Source: Robiginitalea myxolifaciens (GTDB lineage: Bacteria > Bacteroidota > Bacteroidia > Flavobacteriales > Flavobacteriaceae). From it: DNA of 64,000 nucleotides. Shown here one piece after another: positions 60,115 through 64,000 of the stretch. Within the stretch, counting starts at the first letter, position 1; the number at the start of each line of letters is the position of its first letter. The DNA lies in NCBI RefSeq assembly GCF_900115205.1, contig NZ_FOYQ01000001.1, positions 523,240 through 587,239 on the forward strand, read 5' to 3'. The position numbers and the translations under genes are program-made. The notes beneath the pieces were generated by a model, which made no database searches, had not been told where the DNA came from, and was given only the letters and a program-made list of their open reading frames with translations.

Positions 60115-61223
60115 AAGCGTATCCCAATTCCTAATTCAACAGCTTCTGCCTTGGCCCCGTGCGACTTTAAGCTCAACCCGGCAAAGAGCTTCTGGCCAAA
60201 ATACCTCTTGATCCCTACCCGGTTGTACGTCCTCCCTTCGAAATCGAAAGGATAATATACATAGTAGCCGAATTGAGTCACAATCCCCAATTTCCCCATA
60301 GCCAGCTCATGACCCAGGAAGAGGCCAACCCGTTTGAAATCCGTGTCGGGATCCACATCGAGCTCGGGGAAGGAGGTAGCCTGGAACTGGATCAGTTCTT
60401 TGAGGAAATTGGAGGCAAAAAAGTCGGCACCCAGTTGCAGGGTACTTTTCCTCCCAATGCGCATTCCCCCATAGGCGGAGGCGATATAAAAGGGAAACTG
60501 CCCCGATCCGATCACATCGCTCTCGTTAATCCCGGTGCGAAAGACCAGGTTGAACATATATTTATCGGGCAGGGGATTGTAGGGTTGCTCCTGGTACTCC
60601 GGCTTTTCCTCCTGACCTAAATCGTAGCGAAGTCCAAGGCTGAAAGCGAACGTATTGGTAGAGGTATTGGGCGCCTTCACATTGGCGTTGGAATAGTGGA
60701 TCAGCGAAATCCCGGCCTGCATCCCCAGTTTTCCCCATATACGATCCTTGGCATATTGGGCCATGAGGTAGGTGGAACTCAAAAGTCTGCTGCCATAGGC
60801 ATTGTTTCGGAAATTGGTTTCCCGATCATACGGATTGGTCGCATACGCAATACCCTGTCCGATGCGCAACTGAAACTGACGTTGGAAGAAGTAAAAATTA
60901 TAATGCGCATAAAGGCTGATTAATTCCCCCAGCACCGGGTTGCCCATATCCTGATAGACCAGGGAAAGCCCCTTGTCCGGATATCCAAAATCGGATTGCC
61001 AGGCCTCCTCCCCATAAGTCCGGGTATTCCAGCCGAGGATAAATCCACGCGGATGATTCGTGATCAGATGGCTGATATCGGTATTGTGTAATATTACCGA
61101 TCCATAAAACGGTGTGAAATCGAGGAAACTGTCGCGACCCTGTGGATCACTCCCCGGGAGTTCCTGCGACAGCAAAAACCCCGGAACCAAACAAAGCAAC
61201 CCTAGCCAGATTCCGCGCATCAT
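60111..61223 (-). CDS. PagL-type acyloxyacyl hydrolase (lipid A 3-O-deacylase family), outer membrane
   Basis: From the Met at 61223 the product has 370 residues with a signal peptide ending FLLSQ. The sequence is a series of amphipathic strands ending ELGIGIRL, as for an outer-membrane barrel. The motif SLIHYSNANV supplies the His-x-Ser pair of PagL, whose active site is in the barrel. PagL removes a 3-O-acyl chain from lipid A. The protein is longer than PagL of Pseudomonas (about 150 residues), because an additional N-terminal part and several loops are present. It follows metF by 10 bp. The upstream frame to 61253 overlaps metF and is rejected. Confidence 0.8.
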   Translation of the reverse strand: MMRGIWLGLLCLVPGFLLSQELPGSDPQGRDSFLDFTPFYGSVILHNTDISHLITNHPRGFILGWNTRTYGEEAWQSDFGYPDKGLSLVYQDMGNPVLGELISLYAHYNFYFFQRQFQLRIGQGIAYATNPYDRETNFRNNAYGSRLLSSTYLMAQYAKDRIWGKLGMQAGISLIHYSNANVKAPNTSTNTFAFSLGLRYDLGQEEKPEYQEQPYNPLPDKYMFNLVFRTGINESDVIGSGQFPFYIASAYGGMRIGRKSTLQLGADFFASNFLKELIQFQATSFPELDVDPDTDFKRVGLFLGHELAMGKLGIVTQFGYYVYYPFDFEGRTYNRVGIKRYFGQKLFAGLSLKSHGAKAEAVELGIGIRL

Positions 61224-61233
61224 GGCGGCAAAG

Positions 61234-62184
61234 TTAGAAAACTGCCTCGGCAATCGCCTTTATATTATCCGATTTCCCCATGGAATAATAATGCAGTACG
61301 GGTACCCCGGCCTCCTTCAGTTCCCGGGACTGGGCAATAGACCATTCGATACCTACTTCCCGGACCTGTTGGTTATCCTTGCAGGCAACTACGGCCTCGA
61401 TTAGTGCTTCCGGTAAATCCGTACGGAATACCTGAGGGAGTAATTGCAGGTGGCGTTTTACCGCAATGGGCTTGATTCCTGGAATAATCGGAACGGTGAT
61501 CCCCATTTCCCGGGCCTGTGCCACAAAATCAAAATAGCGCTGGTTGTCAAAAAACATTTGGGTCACGATATAGTCTGCCCCGAGGTCTACTTTGTGCTTC
61601 AACCATTTTAGATCGGTTTTCAGGGAGGGGGCTTCGAGGTGCTTCTCGGGATAACCCGCAACCCCGATACAAAATTTAGAGGCGGCATCCGTTTCCACCA
61701 CTTCGTGCAGGTAGCAACCATCGTTGAGCTTTACGATCTGCTCCACCAGGTCTGAGGCATAGGTATGCCCACCCTGGGTGGGTTCAAAATAGGATTGTCC
61801 TTTCATGGCATCTCCACGTAGCGCCATAACATTATCGATCCCCAGGTATTGACAATCGACCAGGAGGTACTCCGTCTCTTCTCGGGTGAAACCGCCGCAA
61901 AGTACATGGGGTACGGTATCGACATTGTACTTGTGCTTGATCGCCGCGCAAATGCCCAGGGTCCCCGGACGCATGCGCGTTACCTTTTTGTCGTAGAGTC
62001 CGTCGCGATCGATGTAGACGTATTCCTCCCGAGACGTGGTAACGTCGATAAATGGGGGTGCAAACTCCATAAGCGGATCGATATTCCGGTAGAGTTCTTC
62101 AATGTTCTTTCCCTTTACAGGAGGAATAACCTCAAAGGAAAAAAGGGTGCCATCGGACTTGGCGATATGTTCTGTTACTTTCAT
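61234..62184 (-). CDS. metF: Methylenetetrahydrofolate reductase MetF
   Basis: From the ATG at 62184 the 316-residue TIM-barrel enzyme starts [22 protein letters not shown]. It has [32 protein letters not shown] and the FAD-binding region [17 protein letters not shown]. It reduces 5,10-methylene-THF to 5-methyl-THF, the methyl donor for MetH. The start overlaps the metH stop as ATGA, so the two are translationally coupled. The frame is open for nine more codons but that would overlap metH further. Confidence 0.95.
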   Translation of the reverse strand: MKVTEHIAKSDGTLFSFEVIPPVKGKNIEELYRNIDPLMEFAPPFIDVTTSREEYVYIDRDGLYDKKVTRMRPGTLGICAAIKHKYNVDTVPHVLCGGFTREETEYLLVDCQYLGIDNVMALRGDAMKGQSYFEPTQGGHTYASDLVEQIVKLNDGCYLHEVVETDAASKFCIGVAGYPEKHLEAPSLKTDLKWLKHKVDLGADYIVTQMFFDNQRYFDFVAQAREMGITVPIIPGIKPIAVKRHLQLLPQVFRTDLPEALIEAVVACKDNQQVREVGIEWSIAQSRELKEAGVPVLHYYSMGKSDNIKAIAEAVF

Positions 62185-64000
62185 TGTTCTGCCAGATTTG
62201 GACGCAGCCATTTTTCGGCCACCTCCCGGGGAATTTCTTTACGCTGGGCGAAGTCGGTTACCTGATCAGGAAGGATCTTGCCCAAACCAAAATAACGGGC
62301 CTCTTCGTGGGCAAAATAGTAACCGCTCACACTGGCGGCCGGCCACATGGCCAGGCTCTCTGTCAGGCGGACACCTATCCGCTTCTCAACCTCCAGTAAT
62401 TCCCATATTGTTTCCTTCTCCAGGTGGTCGGGACATGCCGGATAACCCGGGGCTGGTCGGATCCCGCGATAGGCTTCCCGGATCAGGGCATCGTTGTCAA
62501 AGGTCTCGTTTGGAGCATACCCCCAGTGACGTACCCGTACTTCACGATGCAGGTATTCCGCAAAAGCTTCTGCCAGGCGGTCGGCCAGCGCCTTTACCAT
62601 AATGCTGTTATAATCGTCCCCGGCCTGCTCATAGGCCAGGGCTAACGCTTCGCATCCGAGGCCCGCTGTTACGCAAAAACAGCCAACATAGTCCTGCACC
62701 CCAGCTTCCGGTGGCGCGATATAGTCGGCTAATGCGCGATGTGGAACCCCTTGCTTTTTATGAGCTTGTTGTCGAAGCGTACGGAATACGAAGTCTTCTC
62801 CTTCCGGGGTTTGCAAGGCAATGTCATCGGCTCCCTGGCGTACTGCAGGAAACAAACCAAAAACTGCCTTGGCTTGCAATTGTCCTTCCCGGATTAGCTT
62901 CTTGAGTAATTTGCGGGCATCCTCATACAACTGGGTGGCTTGCTGCCCCACCACCTTGTCCTTGAGGATATCCGGAAACCTGCCATGCAGATCCCAAGTC
63001 CTGAAAAAAGGCGTCCAGTCGATATAGGGTTCCAGCGTTCGGAGGTTCATCGCTTCAATGGTATTGACGCCCAAGGTCCTGGGAATTGTAATCCCGTCTG
63101 GGGTAAACTCCAGCTTCAGGGCGTTGGCTCTGGCTTCCTCCAGGCTGTTGTACTGCTTCTCCTTACCGCGGGATAGAAATTTTTCACGGAAACTCTCATA
63201 ATCGAGCTTGATCCCTGCCTTGTAATCCTGGCTTCTTTCTTTCTGCAGCAGATCTCCTACCACGGTAACCGCGCGACTCGCATCATTGACATGAACCACT
63301 GCTGCACTGTATGCCGGGTCGATCTTTACCGCGGTATGTGCCCGGCTGGTAGTTGCCCCACCGATAAGCAGAGGCACCCGGAAGTTTTCCCGCTCCATTT
63401 CCCGGGCCAGGTATACCATCTCATCCAGGGAAGGGGTTATGAGTCCGCTAAGGCCAATAATATCGACCTCCTCTTCCCGGGCAACCTGAAGGATCCGCTC
63501 CGGGGGAACCATCACCCCCAAATCGATGATCTCATAATTGTTGCAGGCCAGGACCACGCTTACGATATTTTTACCGATATCGTGGACATCTCCTTTGACG
63601 GTAGCCATCAGGATACGTCCTGCCGATTGGCGGGATCCCTTGTCTTTCTCGGCTTCGATATACGGGGTGAGATAGGCCACTGCTTTTTTCATGACCCGGG
63701 CCGATTTTACCACCTGGGGTAAAAACATTTTCCCGGATCCGAACAGGTCTCCCACCACATTCATCCCGGTCATCAGCGGGCCTTCAATTACCTCAATGGG
63801 AGCGGCACTCGCAAGCCGCGCCTCCTCCACATCTTCCTCGATATATTGATCAATGCCTTTGACCAGCGCGCGGGTTATCCGATCCTGCAGGGGTTCCTCC
63901 CGCCAGCTCAGGTCGGTACTGCGTTCCTTTTCCCGGCCTTCCACGGTTTCTGCAAAAGCGAGCAAGCGCTCCGTGGCATCTTCCCTGCGATCGAGCAAGA
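62181..64000 (-). CDS. metH: Cobalamin-dependent methionine synthase MetH, C-terminal part (5' end outside window)
   Basis: The visible 606 codons encode the B12-binding part: a cap domain (about 1-100 of the visible part), the cobalamin motif [32 protein letters not shown] with the DxHxxG His, and [19 protein letters not shown]. The C-terminal activation domain has [15 protein letters not shown] and [17 protein letters not shown]. Homocysteine and folate domains should lie upstream; in Bacteroidota metH is often split into two genes. The gene runs off the window at 64000. It overlaps metF by 4 nt. Confidence 0.95.
   Translation of the reverse strand, partial: LLDRREDATERLLAFAETVEGREKERSTDLSWREEPLQDRITRALVKGIDQYIEEDVEEARLASAAPIEVIEGPLMTGMNVVGDLFGSGKMFLPQVVKSARVMKKAVAYLTPYIEAEKDKGSRQSAGRILMATVKGDVHDIGKNIVSVVLACNNYEIIDLGVMVPPERILQVAREEEVDIIGLSGLITPSLDEMVYLAREMERENFRVPLLIGGATTSRAHTAVKIDPAYSAAVVHVNDASRAVTVVGDLLQKERSQDYKAGIKLDYESFREKFLSRGKEKQYNSLEEARANALKLEFTPDGITIPRTLGVNTIEAMNLRTLEPYIDWTPFFRTWDLHGRFPDILKDKVVGQQATQLYEDARKLLKKLIREGQLQAKAVFGLFPAVRQGADDIALQTPEGEDFVFRTLRQQAHKKQGVPHRALADYIAPPEAGVQDYVGCFCVTAGLGCEALALAYEQAGDDYNSIMVKALADRLAEAFAEYLHREVRVRHWGYAPNETFDNDALIREAYRGIRPAPGYPACPDHLEKETIWELLEVEKRIGVRLTESLAMWPAASVSGYYFAHEEARYFGLGKILPDQVTDFAQRKEIPREVAEKWLRPNLAEQ

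Noticed and set aside
1-64000. CRISPR arrays, insertion sequences, prophage, toxin-antitoxin or defence islands
   Set aside because: No regular spaced repeats, transposase, integrase, phage or nuclease genes were seen anywhere in the window.

Overview
The window looks like chromosome of a gliding marine-type Flavobacteriaceae bacterium (phylum Bacteroidota) with a GC content near 50 %. The evidence is gldA, gldB and gldC, a SusC-type TonB receptor beside an AraC regulator, GIN/DUF2807 and DUF6090 proteins, a flavobacterial dcw cluster without murF or ddl, and several promoters of the Bacteroidota type (TAnnTTTG at -7). The mix of genes is reminiscent of Robiginitalea and relatives, but the genus is a guess. 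I see no phage, insertion sequence or CRISPR array.

Layout. 1-8.1 kb is accessory: the start of a SusC-like receptor (cut by the window edge) divergent from an AraC regulator, two class-C beta-lactamase-like serine hydrolases, a DinB/AraC/VOC group, a DUF6090 membrane protein and a methyltransferase. 8.1-10.8 kb holds an S9 peptidase bracketed by a 20-bp repeat family next to tRNA-Arg(UCG). 10.8-26.9 kb is yqeY followed by the complete dcw cell-wall and division operon, read from mraZ down to ftsZ on the minus strand, with a three-box MraZ operator upstream. 27.1-31.1 kb carries an alpha/beta hydrolase, engB, pirin and an alpha-glucan phosphorylase-like protein on the plus strand. 31.2-36.2 kb has gldC, gldB, nadE, an atypical response regulator and dnaG. 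36.3-38.9 kb is an ECF sigma factor, its presumed anti-sigma factor and an outer-membrane protein. 38.9-49.3 kb is housekeeping: prenyl synthase, rlmN, queA, aroA, MazG-like, two DUF3857 proteins, dtd and rsgA. 50.7-54.8 kb is an aromatic amino-acid operon. 55-64 kb has gldA and then a minus-strand run from metH and metF through pagL, GIN, serine hydrolase, SIMPL and SRAP genes.

The most interesting element is upstream of the aromatic operon (pheA, aminotransferase, tyrA, DAHP synthase-chorismate mutase). A 23-codon leader ORF at 54738-54809 (minus strand) has 7 Phe, 3 Tyr and 1 Trp codons. It is followed by a perfect 9-bp terminator hairpin with a run of nine T, and the last codons of the leader contain an 8-nt segment exactly complementary to the 5' arm of that terminator. 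This is the architecture of ribosome-mediated transcription attenuation, built with a single competing segment.

Other points worth a second look: a DNA primase with all four zinc ligands replaced, a glucan phosphorylase homologue with Thr at the PLP-lysine position, a response regulator with Glu at the phospho-Asp position, a candidate ECF autoregulatory promoter, and two terminators whose G-U wobbles make them good hairpins on one strand only.
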